Origin: Parascedosporium putredinis
Lineage: Eukaryota > Ascomycota > Sordariomycetes > Microascales > Microascaceae
Length of the DNA stretch: 64,000 nt
Assembly: GCA_949357655.1 (NCBI GenBank)
Contig: CASHTG010000018.1
Coordinates: 2,046,001-2,110,000 of the forward strand
Reading direction: 5' to 3'
Under the pieces are notes generated by a model. It was given only the letters and a program-made list of their open reading frames with translations. It did no database searches and was not told the DNA's origin. A program made the position numbers and the translations under genes. Below are positions 49,405 to 60,470 of this stretch, piece by piece (position 1 is the stretch's first letter; each line of letters begins with the position of its first letter).

Positions 49405-50919
49405 ATGACAAGGCTTTTGAATTTTGGCAGTCAATACTATGCGATCTTGTGCTTGATATTATGCCTCCCACCCGTTGCACTAGCAAGGCAATCGGAGCTC
49501 GAATCGCGATCGCGATGGTGCCCCTCCAACCCGACAAGCCGCTTAGAGAAACAATCAACGACCCATTATCCTTCATGTCCACACCTCGTTGACGATAAGA
49601 GCGATAGCGATATCAATTATCCAGCCCGTGGACCCTCCCTCCGTACTGTGTCTACCCAGCTGTGAAGGACAGTAGCTCGCGCAAGCACTGTGTCTACACA
49701 TACACGGGCTTGAATGGAGAAAGTGGCGTAAGCCTTATCTCACCTCCGGCGGTGGCGAGCTTCATTGCAGGCTTACTTCTAGCAAGACTGGAGCCTTGGG
49801 GTCATGCGCCGTCATACCAATCGAGCCCGGCCGAGCTTGAAAGGCGAGTATCTGTTCAAGAAATTCCGGGAAAGGGAAAAGGGCTGGTTGCCAACAGCCA
49901 CATCCGGAAAGGAGACGTGATTCTGAAGGAAACCCCGGTCCTGCTTGGGTTTGTGGACGGTGTACAAGGAATACGGCGACAGTTGAATCCTCTTCTTCTC
50001 AAGACAGCGGTTCGTGGTCTACCGAAGCGGCAGCAGAATCGAATTGATGACTTGGCTGTCACGACGGGAGGTGAATACTACGAAGACGTTTTGAGGACGA
50101 ACTCCTTCACCATCGAGATAGACAATACTAAATTTTCGGCTCTGTTCCCGGACATTGCGGTATGTTCCAGATGCCTTGGCCGTGTCTTGGAAGATAGTCC
50201 TGACCAACCTCGCACAGCGAATTAACCACGACTGTACACCTAAGTAGGTATCTCAGACTAGTAGCGTCAAGCTTGCGCTAATTTTGAACAGCACCTTCAC
50301 GAGGTATAGTCAGAGCACACTTCAGATGGAAGTGGTAGCTCATCGGGCCATTCAACAAGGGGAGGAAATCACCATAACATGTAAGCATCTATATCAAGAA
50401 TTCGATCACCCCCATGTAAAGTCAAAACATCCATGAGACCTAAATCATGCGACCAAGCTCAATACCCTCCAGTCTACTACGAGCCCTTATGCTTACACGA
50501 TTGTAGATATACCTCAAAGCCTTTCTACTGGAGATCGAAAAGCCCTGATCTCCCAGCGAGGTTTCAACTGCACCTGCCGCCTGTGCTCGTCTGATATTGA
50601 CGGTCAAACATCAGATCGGAACAGGGCTGATATAAGATCTATACTCGACGAGATTAGAGACCATAGAGACAGTTTGACGCCCAGCTTAATTCGCAAGCTC
50701 TCACAACGTCTACTCCAAATATTAAACGATGAATCACTACAAATCCAAGGAGGCGAGTATTACTCACTATTCGCAGACCTGTATTTGTCGGTGGGCGCAG
50801 CAGAGGACGCTAGAGATATGGCATGGAAGGCACTGGAGAGCAGAGTATTTTATAACGGCGCGGATAGTGAAAGGGCCAAGAAAGCAAGAGATATGATGAA
50901 GCGGGTAGGTGCCTTTTAA
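49405..50919 (+). CDS. SET-domain protein (SMYD/SET5-like lysine methyltransferase fold) with N-terminal signal peptide
   Basis: About 427 residues in four exons: 49405-50159, 50218-50243, 50292-50380 and 50507-50919, with introns of 58, 48 and 126 bp that preserve codons. The ATG 49405 opens a hydrophobic leader (MTRLLNFGSQYYAILCLILC, ending PPVALA), so the product may enter the secretory pathway. A single missing base near 49660 is needed to link it to HCVYTYTGLNGESGVSL. The SET core is complete: GKGKGLVANSHIRKGDVI, RINHDCTPN built across the exon 1/2/3 junctions, GEEITITY across exons 3/4, and a post-SET cysteine motif FNCTCRLC. Both catalytic-core motifs are therefore intact. A helical C-terminal region ends ARDMMKRVGAF. 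Secreted SET proteins form a large fungal group whose substrates are unknown. If the base missing near 49660 is instead an undetected intron, the leader could belong to a different transcript. Confidence 0.9.
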
Positions 50920-52428
50920 GTAGCGAGAAGTGGACTTAATCGTCTGGCGTCCTGGTAACCGCCGCCTTCAGCCCGAGAAAAGAACTCGGACCTTGGCGTC
51001 CTGGGTCCAAGGAACATACAATGAATATAACAGTAGCCCTCCACCCCTCCGGGTACAGCCGCATAGATAGATCGGGGTACCCACTCGGGATTGGAGAGAA
51101 GGGAGGATTCAGCATCGTACGGTGATTGACTTGTATTATACGCCTAGTTATTTCAATATGTGACCAATCAGGTCTCGCTTCTTTTCCCCATCTTTCATAT
51201 AGTGTCCGTCTCCGGCCTTTTTCTACCCGTGATCATGGTATCGCCTGGTGATGAGGAGTTACCCATGGGACGTCATCATACGAGCTAGCACGATGATATG
51301 AGAGTGTCAAGTGGCCTGTTTCTTGCTGTCCGCTGGCTTATCTGTGGGGCTTCATTTATAATACGTTGTGAAGGCAAGTTGCGACTTCTCATAAAGATCG
51401 GTCGGCCAGGCTAAAGAAAGCGTAATAGGTGAGCGGAGTAGAAAGCCGAGCATAGATCGTGAACCATACCGCGTGAAGCGGTCATCTTCGCCGGCTGTCA
51501 GTGGCCATGGTAATGTACCGTGGCACATCATCTGTTATGACATCTGATCTTGATACGGCTAGATACCGCCTATCGAGAGTAACTCTCTACAGGTCATACC
51601 TTTTGGGGTGTAGTATGGCATCTCGGCCTCGTCATTTTGATCCATACCCCGTTCTAGAAGCCTTTGCTCACTTGGGTCGGTCTCCTTGACTGCCGGGGTT
51701 TCGTATCGCCCCGCTTGATTTTCTTTCTGGCGACCATCGAGTCCGTTCTTAGCTGACTTTCCTGGTGTAGGTGCTGATCGAATGTGATTTCCAGTGAGAG
51801 ATTCGTCGCTGATATTGGGGGACGGGGGCTGCTCCTTGTTCCACCGAGGATCTGCTTTCTTAGCCGATCGGTCCGTCCCGTTATTCAGACGTGGGGAAGT
51901 CTCCTCAGCTTTCCTCGTAGATGAAGCTGTGCTCGCTGGTTGCTGGAAGCGATATTGGCTTTAGGCAGTGACCCCTTACCTTGCTTTCGGTTGCCGTTCG
52001 ATAGCCATCTAGCCTCTAGGTTCTTATCTGCTCTGAAAAAGATATTTTCTCCTTGGTAACTTGTCAATGTGATCTACTCGGGAGAAACCTACCGCGTATG
52101 TCGCTGTGTAAATCAAGGTTCGTATCGAAAGAACCGAGAATCTGAGGAAAGCAGTAATGAGGTAATGATGGCTGTATTTTCTTGCCGTGGGTCTAAACAT
52201 ATCCGTCTAGTACGTATGCGCAGGGCTCTTCTTCATGCACCGCGTAAGCCTCTCTCCAGTAGCTTCTTAGGAGGGAAACCAGAGCTTTGCTTAGAGACGG
52301 CAGGATATATCACTGTTAAGATCAGCTTTATTAGCTTGTTCGCATCAACTAACGAAGCTGGGATCACTAGCTGGTGTTGAGGTCGCTAGCTAGGTTAGGA
52401 TCCCTGGCTGGGTTAGAATCACCTCAAG

Positions 52429-52482
52429 CTTGTCGGGCTTTTTATCTTTAGATACTGTCTGCTAGTTGGTAGTCTCTGTTGG
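52429..52482 (-). repeat. 54 bp block, inverted copy of 61101-61154
   Basis: The reverse complement of this block aligns without gaps to 61101-61154 with 40 of 54 identities; 12 of the 14 differences are transitions. Both copies read as related peptide on their own strand (T-E-T-x-N...K-x-D-K). Confidence 0.7.
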
Positions 52483-52928
52483 CCGAACAGAGGGGACTTC
52501 TACCTTATTCCATACTAGAGTTCCCCTTCTATACTTTATAGTGTGAAGCTGATAGGGGCTGACTCCGGTCTATTTGCTGATATCTGCCCATACCTATGCT
52601 GCGGCGGCTGGCTCACCATTTGCTGACGTTATTTGGCCAACTTCTGGGTGGCTAAGATGTCTTGTGGACATGTTCCCTGATAGGTGACGAACGGTGACCC
52701 CTTATAGGCTTACAAGCAGGCTAGGTAACGTCGGCTTATAGATACTGCTTGTCGGTTTCTCGCGGCTCTACACACGCCTTGGTAGCAGGTCCCCTACTCA
52801 TGGGTTGATAGGTGGCCGAACCTTTGTGTATGTGGAGAAATGAGTGGAATGAGAAAGAATGCATGAGTTTATAAATGCATGGATCCATGGAAGATGATGG
52901 GGAGACAGGTGTGGGAGAGGAAAATGAT

Positions 52929-53040
52929 GGGAAAAGGATCTGAATGTGGATGGGTTATGGAAGATGGGAAGGAAAAGGTTCCCAGAAGGAGAACCGTTCC
53001 GAACTAAATAGGTATGAGAGCGTCGAACTGATCGGGGGCA
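52929..53040 (+). repeat. Direct repeat copy A (partner 62545-62660)
   Basis: The shared text includes GGGAAAAGGATCT, GAAGG(A)GAACC and TATGAGAG-type blocks at roughly 75-80% identity. The two copies bracket the gypsy element and its flanks, so they may be remnants of an older element's ends. Confidence 0.7.
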
Positions 53041-53409
53041 CTACTAACTATGGTACTCTAGTCAACACAATGTAATAAGGAACCCCTCTGACAACCCACC
53101 AGGTATCCAATCTCAAGGATCATCCCATTACTGAAGAGATGGAAAGACCAGTTGAGGGAAGGGAAGAAGGAAGGCTGCGTGTATCGGTGCTGACGCCAAC
53201 CACCTCGACAACACTGATCGGCGTCGGCTCGCTTCTTATACATAGTCCACCTGATACTTTCATCTGACGCCGACTCATGAGGGTTTGCCTGGTCCTCCCC
53301 GTTGCTTGATTATGAGGTTCAGTCGCCAGTCGATACCTCGTCCGAGGAATCTCTCCAGTCACCATTTTTAAAAGAGCCCGAGGGGTATAAAATAAGTTTT
53401 GAATCCTCG

Positions 53410-53414
53410 CTAGA
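53410..53414. repeat. Target-site duplication CTAGA (left)
   Basis: Five bases directly before the left LTR, identical to the five after the right LTR (60916-60920). Confidence 0.93.
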
Positions 53415-53859
53415 TGTGACGTTCCAACACTAGGACGTGCTGCTTAGGGTTAGGTTGCGTTAGGGTTAGAACAGTCGGGCCTGTTAGTGGCTTAGTGAGG
53501 CAATCAAACAGTACAATAATATCGTTATCCGTAATGTGTATTCAAGTGTAGGGGTCAAGTGTACTTGAATTGACTACTGGAAAGGATATAGAACCTCCTT
53601 TCCTCTAAGGTCTACTTGCTTCCTTATATAGTTGGTGACTTGTCTGGGACCGTAGCTTCCTGGTTATGGTCCTTAGGTGGACCGCAACTTCCCGTGGTGT
53701 GGTCCTTGTAGGACCGCGCTGTCTGCCCATATAGTCCTTCCGGGACTGCGCTTTCTCTTTATATGGTCCTTTCCTTACTGGTTGGTTACTACCTGAGGTT
53801 CTACCTTTACTGCTAGTTTTCACTGCCTTCTCAGGCCTACTTCCAGGCCGCTCGTGACA
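53415..53859 (-). repeat. Left LTR (3' LTR in element sense), 445 bp
   Basis: It begins TGTGACGTTCC and ends CGTGACA on the plus strand. Compared with the right LTR it is unmutated up to about 53580 and carries about 15 extra C-to-T or G-to-A changes from 53653 on. It contains the telomere-like TTAGGGTTAGG at 53444-53454 and TTAGGGTTAG at 53460-53469. Confidence 0.95.
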
Positions 53860-53864
53860 TAATA

Positions 53865-53877
53865 CCTCCCCTCTTCT
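53865..53877 (-). other. Polypurine tract
   Basis: Thirteen uninterrupted purines on the minus strand (AGAAGAGGGGAGG), five bases from the left LTR. This is the plus-strand primer site of LTR elements and fixes the element's orientation. Confidence 0.85.
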
Positions 53878-53976
53878 AGTCTTTATCCCTAAAGACCCTT
53901 ATAACCTATGGCTCCCTGCTCCTATTAGTTGGTTCTGTTCTTTCCATCCTCATATTCTTGTAGTGATGCTGATGCC

Positions 53977-54622
53977 ATGACAGATCATATTTCCAAACAT
54001 ACATCTACCACCCTTCGTAAGAAACGAGAGGGCAAAGCCCTTACTCAGTATATTTCTTCTTTTAGTAAAGACCTTGATATGCCTTGTTCCTGGTGTTTTA
54101 ATATAGGGAGGGCCTATTATATAGCCTCTAGCTCTTCCTAGTGTCTAGCTTATTTGAAGGGGAAGAGGTCCTATGATAGCTTTTTAGTTACCTCCTCTTA
54201 TAAGCTTCCTCCTAGTTCTTCTATGTACCCTTCCTAGGTACTTTCTAACTAATGGTGACTATTTTCTCCTAGTTTCTTATACTATGATGGAAACCTAAAA
54301 GGTAGATAAGGTGCTTAAGAAGTTAGAGGAGTAACTTTTAGAGTTAATAGCTTAGATTACTTATCTCTATTGTTAATAGAAACTGCTTAGGGAGTGTGGG
54401 GATATGCTCTTCTATCGTAGCGTAGCTAGCCTAGCTAAGGAGGGGGAAGAGGACTCTCTAGTGGTAGAGACCTAGTAGGTAGTTAGGCAGGTTTAGTCCT
54501 TAGGGGCTATTAGGGTGATTAACTAGGATACTACTGGTTTTGACTTTAATATGCCTGTAGATCCTAGGGTTTCTATAGGTGCTTCTAGTAGAACTGAGCT
54601 AGAAGGCTCTAGCTCCCTTTAA
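53977..54622 (+). pseudogene. Antisense reading frame of the retrotransposon: cysteine cluster plus charged helical region (RIP-damaged)
   Basis: The frame lies on the strand opposite to gag-pol, between integrase and the 3' LTR. The part from ATG 53977 is open for 55 codons and has KHTSTTLRKKREGKALTQYI and a cysteine cluster (PCSWCFNIGRAYYIASSSS, then a cysteine just after the first stop and KGKRSYD). After a one-base frame change near 54250-54290 it continues from ATG 54284 through VDKVLKKLEE, LLRECGDMLFYRSVASLAKE and FDFNMPVDPRVS to TAA 54620. The in-frame stops are almost all TAG/TAA, as expected from CAG/CAA by C-to-T change. I recall similar Cys-rich plus helical proteins as common fungal hypothetical proteins near gypsy elements. 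No function is assigned. Confidence 0.7.
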
Positions 54623-54899
54623 GGTGTTTAATAAGTTCCTATATATTTTTACTATATTTGAAGTTTTTCTATTTTACTAGGTATTTGATTTTTCTATTAT
54701 TATTATAGCTAGAGTTAAGGATTTTTCTACTTCCTATTTGTCTTCTACTAGTTTAACTATGATTAACTCTTCTATAGGTATATTGTTATATACTAGTTCT
54801 AATAGTGATATATAAAAGATAGGGTATTTAAGTCCTATTATAGTTAGTAACTCTAATTTATAGTTAACTTCTAAAACTTTTTATTTGATAATAAATAGT

Positions 54900-57800
54900 C
54901 CTAGTTTCTTATAATCAAGTTTATTACTTAGTCTTTTTATAGTGATTTAGGGATCCCTTTTTCCTACTTTCTTCTAGAGTAGGTAGACCTTACTCCCCTC
55001 CTAGAAGGTTAGTCCCTTAATCCTCTTTTAATTTATATAGCTTATTATCCTTTCTTATATAAACTTAAGTTCTATTATAAGTTATTAGTATAGTTTCTTT
55101 ATTTATTCTGCTATTATGATTACTTATTTAGCTACTAAATATTATCCTTATAGTTTGAACCCTAGTTCTAGTTTAATTCTATAGTTTATATAGAATAGTG
55201 ATATTCTTATACTTTTATATTTATTTATGTTATATATATACTATACTAGTAGTAGATACTTTACCTAGTTATCCTAGTCCTAGTTAATATAGTATTATAG
55301 GTAGGTTTCTATAGTTTAGTTAACTTATTCTACTATTCTTTATATTTCTAGGTAATATGTTATTGATAACTTATAGTATATCCCTAGTAGGTCTATAAGA
55401 CTCTGCTAAAACTTAGAGATAAATATACCTCCTCTATCTATATTGATTTCTTTTAGTAGGTTATGGTTAGCTAGTACTATTTATAGGAATAGGTTAGTAA
55501 ACTTTAGTATGTTTATTATTTCTCTATAAGGTATAAAATATATATACCTTATTAACCTATCTATAACTACTATAATACTATCATACCTTTATCTTATAAC
55601 TAGATCTTCTAACTTAGGTAACTTAACTATAAAGTCTATAGTTATATTTTACTATAGTATTTTAGGTACTAGTATAGGTTATAGGAGTCTGTATAGTTTA
55701 TATCTATTTGCTTTATTCTTAGTATATAAGTTATACCTAGTAACTTCCTCTTATACTAGTTTTCTAAGGTTTTTGATAGTATAGTTATTTAGTATCTTAT
55801 TTATTGTTTTGGTGACGCTAGGGTGTCCTCCTCTTAGAGACTTATATATTACTCTTATGAGGTTTCTTGTGAGGTATTCTAGTATGGGTTGTCCTTGGTG
55901 GTTATGGTGGTCTATAATATTTCCTCCTCTATAGTAATTTTCGATATCTTATACTGCAGGGTGGCTATATTATAGCTAGTAGCTTACTATAAGCTGCTAT
56001 AAGCTTCTATTAGTGTGTTTATAAAACACTGTTTTTATTTTATTAGGTATTTTCTTAAAGTAGTTAGGTCTTCAGCTAAATATATCTACCCTTCTATTTT
56101 CTATTCCTTTTATATATATGATCTTAAAGTTATATTCTGATAATATTTCAGCCTATCTGGTTTGTTATTTGTTAAGTTCCTTAGTTATTATAAAGCTAGT
56201 GAGGTTTTTATAGTCTAAGAATATACTAATTAGGTGCTTTACTCTGATAAGGTAGTGTTTCTATTCTTTAAAGGCTTCTATAATAGCTATTAGTTCTTTA
56301 TCAGGGATCCTATATTATACTATAGGTCTATTAAGTTTCTTTGATATAAAGGCTATAGGTCTTAGTTATCCTTTAGGGTCTTATTATCTAAGTTAGGCTC
56401 TGATTATATAGTCAGAGGTGTCAGTTTTAACTTTGAATAGTTTATTAGGGTCTATATTATATAGTACTAGTCGTTCGTAGATGCTTTATTTTATATCTTA
56501 GAACGCTTCCTACTATTCCTTTCCCTAAATAAACTGGTTTTCATTCTTTATAAGGTCTATTAAGGGTTTTACCCTTTTACTATGGTTATATAAGAATTGT
56601 TAGTAGAAGTTGGTGAAGCCTAAGAAGCCTCTTACTTCTATTACTATTTATGGTATAGGCTAGTCTAAGACTACTTATATTTTAGATTCTTATATTCTGA
56701 TCTTACCTAGCTTGATAGTATAGCTAAGGAAGTCTACTTCCTATATATAGAAGAAGCTCTTCTTAGGTTTAACTAGTAGCTTAGCTTCCTATAGTTTTTA
56801 TAGTACCTTCTTAATATGCTCCTTATATTCTTCTAATATGTTAGAGAAGATTAGGATATTATCTAGGTATGCTATAATAAACTAGTTAAGGTGCTCCCTA
56901 AGTATATAGTTGATTATTATTTAGAATATAGTAGGTATATTAGTTAACCTAAATAGTATAATATAGTACTTATAATATCTATACTTTATCCTAAATGCTA
57001 TTTTCTATTTATCCCCTTCCTTAATCCTAATAAGGTTATAGGCTCCTTTTAGGTCTAGGGCTATAAACTACTATACCTTCCCTAGTCTATCTTATAACTC
57101 TAAGATTAATAGTAGGGGTATCTATTTTTGATAGTGTTAGTATTTAGTTATTAGTAGTTAATATATATTTATAGTTTTCTATTTTTCTTAGGTATAAAGA
57201 GTATTAGGTACCCTACTAGGGATACTAAGGGTCTAATAAACCTCTTTTTAATATTTTCCTAGATATATTCCTATAGTTCTTTTAACTGTTCTTAGTTGAG
57301 GTTATAGATTAGTATGAACTTAGGTATAGCTCCTGGTTTAAGGTTGATTTTGTAATCCTACTAGCTATATTCTAATAAGCTAGTATTAAGTTCTTTTATA
57401 AATACTTTAGTGTATTTATGATATTATAGGGGTAAGCTCTATAGTACTTCCTCCCTTATTCTTATAGTAACTATACTATATATAGCCTTTATCCTTCTAT
57501 TTTATTAGTGTTTCTTTCCTTTTAGTAATATATTTAAACTTATAGTAGTGAGCTCTTTAATATATATTATTATACTAAAGGCTCTTAGCTTATTTAAGGT
57601 GGACTTTCCTAGTTACTGCTACTTAGGGACTGAGTCGTCGACGGAGTCTCCTTGGCCTAGCTAAGTGAGCTGATCAGTACTCTAGTCTATTATAGGGTTT
57701 TCCTTCCTTAGCTATAGGATACCTAGGACTACTAGGTAGCTGACTTGTGTGATGTCGAAGTTGATTTGTATTTTACAGCCTAAGATGTCAACGTCGAGGT

Positions 57801-60460
57801 GTGTGGTCTCTCATTTAATCTGTCTGTTATCGTAACTAACTAATACTCCTTTATAGTTTGCTAATATATATAGGTCTGGTTTGAGGTCCTATAGGAGTTG
57901 TAGTTTATTTACTATATCTAGTGAAATGAAGTTTCCTTGTGCGCTACTATCGATCAGGGTATTATACTATTTTCCCTTTATTTGTACTATTACCTTAAGG
58001 TGCTTGTCGTTTTACATACTTAGGTTATATTCTTTTCAGTACTATGTTTCTTTAGTGCTTATAGATATTTCTATATGTTTGTTTGTCCTGCTGGCTAGGT
58101 TGTATTGTTTTCCTAGCAATGGGACTTGCTCTAGGATCTATAGTGGCTATTTTGCCTTCATCTTTAGTTCTTAGTGTTCCTATTATTTATTAAGGAATAT
58201 TTAGTCCCTATTATATCTCTACTAGTACTATTAGTTTTTATATTCTATGACCTTGTCCTCGATTTCTTAGTTATCTTCATTAGTTCTTATATTGTTTTTT
58301 ATAGTATAGTACTATACTTTGATTAGTTATTCTTCTATACCATCAAGTTCTTCTCATAGTATAGCTATTTATTAGTATACTCTAGTGATCTGTTCGCTCT
58401 AGTTATTCAGGCAGTCCGCGTTTTCTTCTATAGTTGTTATGTGGTACTCCTACTCTTCCTGCTAAAGAGTATATATGTTTTTTATGAACTTTTTATGTTC
58501 CTCCTACTATTTATCTATTCTTCCTATGTGCTTTCATGCTTGCTGGAAGTTATCGTGGGTTGTTTTCTGATAGGTCTGAAGTTCTTGTTATAGGGCTTAG
58601 ATTTGCTATTCTATTTTATAGAGTCTTCTTAAGATAGTATCTTCTTAGTTTTCTAGCCTGACTTCTATTTTTACTTTGTTCTGTTGGATCTGGCTTCTTA
58701 TTTCTTCAACTTTTCGGATAGTGTCGTTGAGTAGTATTAGAGGTATATCCTGGTCTCGCTCCTCTAGTTCCTAGAGCCAGCTTCTATGGTACTCTAGGTT
58801 ACAGATGATGTGGTTATGTTGTTCTATATGTTTCTTTTGTTACTTAAGTATATACTTTTCTAGTTTTTCGAAACTGTTCACTAGGTCTTAGTTCACCCTT
58901 TGTTAGTTCTCGAACTGTTGTGTCTTTTTGGGGTGTCTTTGTTCCTTGTTAAGTTATGCTAGTCTTTTGAAGATATACCTGTTTTCTTTGAGACTGGTTT
59001 TTGGGTTTTCTAATGTCTTCCAATTATAGTCTTTCTCTCTTAGCTTGGGGTTTCGTTCTCGGAACTTTCGGACCTTGGTTCTGTTGTCTAGTCGGTATTT
59101 GAGCTGTCTATTGTGGAATAGTTCTATGACTTTGAGGGAGTATTCTAGTAAGTCTTCTACTATCTTCTATTGAGGATAGCGCATCCTATGGTAACTTATC
59201 ATTCTGAGTTGCCTTGGCTTCCTGGGGTAGTACCCTGCTCTATTCTTGCTGTCTTAGTGTATGTGGCAGTTGTCGTCGTAGCAAGCTGTCCAGTATATAG
59301 TACAGTAGTTGGGTAGTTTGCTAGCGCTTCCTAGTTCTTTGGCTTGTTTATTATGCTAGTTCTATCCTGTTATAGGTATAGGCTTCTATAGTTTCTTTTC
59401 GTTTCTGAAGTTACTACTAGTCTTACTTCAGCATTCTTATATATAGTGGCCTGGTTTGCCATAGTTAAAGTAATCTCCATTTTTACTTAGGGGGCCTTGT
59501 TGTTTTTCTAGGCCATATCTAGTTCTATAGGTCTAGCATACGTTCCCCAAGAGGTATTACTGTTTCGTCGCCTTCCTTTATTAGTGTGGTTAGTTCATCT
59601 AACTAGTAGGTAGCTTTATAGGCCTTGTTATTATCTCTCTATTTATCATATATATAGTTAGTTGTTAATCTTAACTATGAGGTCTATATACTCTCTAAGG
59701 TCATCAGGTGCGTCTATGACCTTAGTGATCTTATCCTTCACCTCTTCCTTAAGTCCTTCGTAGAACTGTGCGATTATAGGCTTATTATCCTAGTTAAGGT
59801 ATACTATGATCTATTAGAATCGGCTAATGTATTCTGATGTAGACGACTTCTAATAGATTTCCTAGAGTTGTCATTATATAGACTTGTCCTTATTAGGGTC
59901 TCCGAACGCTCCCTTAATAGCTTCCTCTATTTCTTTATAGTCTTTAAAGATCCTCTTAGTGTTTTTATTTTACTTTAATAGAGTGTTCTTATAATAATCT
60001 CTTAGTATAGGCTTAAACTAAGTGGTAGTATCTCCCCTTAGGTTACCTATAGTAGCTAGTACCTTAGCATTATCTACCTAGATACTATAGTAGTTATAGT
60101 ATACCCTTATATAAGTGAGGAAGCTTTAGAGCTTCCCTTATTCTCCTAAGAACTTCTCTAGTAGTAGGAAGGGTACCTTAGGTTTAGTGATCTTAGTGGC
60201 TATTTCCTTCTAAGCTGTGGTTAGGGCTTTAATTAGGCCTTCTACGGTATTAGTATATTCTAAGGTAAGGACTCTGGCTTATACTGCTATGAGTTCTTTA
60301 GCCCTGGCTTTGTTGTCGGCGGTGAGTTTTTCTTTTTCTACTTATAGTTTCTGGATTATTTCCGCTATCTGCTCCTTAGTCACTGAGGGTACTTAGGTAG
60401 AGGATGATCTATCTCCTACTATAGTTAGTACTATCTGAAAAGGTCGCTTACTAAATAGGA
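54900..60460 (-). pseudogene. gag-pol remnant of the gypsy element
   Basis: Landmarks on the minus strand, all damaged by stops or substitutions: a CCHC zinc-knuckle remnant near 59440-59490 (NYGKPGHYI, cysteine changed to tyrosine); a protease active site at about 57940-57951 (LIDSSA, normally D-S/T-G-A); the reverse transcriptase catalytic box at 56858-56869 reading YLDN, with the second aspartate changed to asparagine; an RNase H remnant near 56300-56450 (KTDTSDY...PIAFISK); and an integrase core near 55520-55600 (VDRLIKYIYFI). The substitutions are those expected from G-to-A change on the coding strand. Gag proper lies at about 58200-60400 and is poorly readable. Boundaries are approximate. 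Confidence 0.85.
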
Positions 60461-60470
60461 GTAGTCAATA

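Larger units (their letters stand above)
50920..53409. other. Repeat-derived intergenic region
   Basis: No intact gene. Degenerate coding-like text occurs on the minus strand at 51740-52490. A 54 bp block at 52429-52482 matches 61101-61154 in inverted orientation, and 52929-53040 matches 62545-62660 directly. This looks like an old transposon layer into which the gypsy element later inserted. Confidence 0.6.

Noticed and set aside
53444..53469. Possible telomere or interstitial telomeric repeat
   Set aside because: The TTAGGG units are part of both LTRs of a dated insertion with a target duplication, so they belong to the transposon and do not mark a chromosome end.
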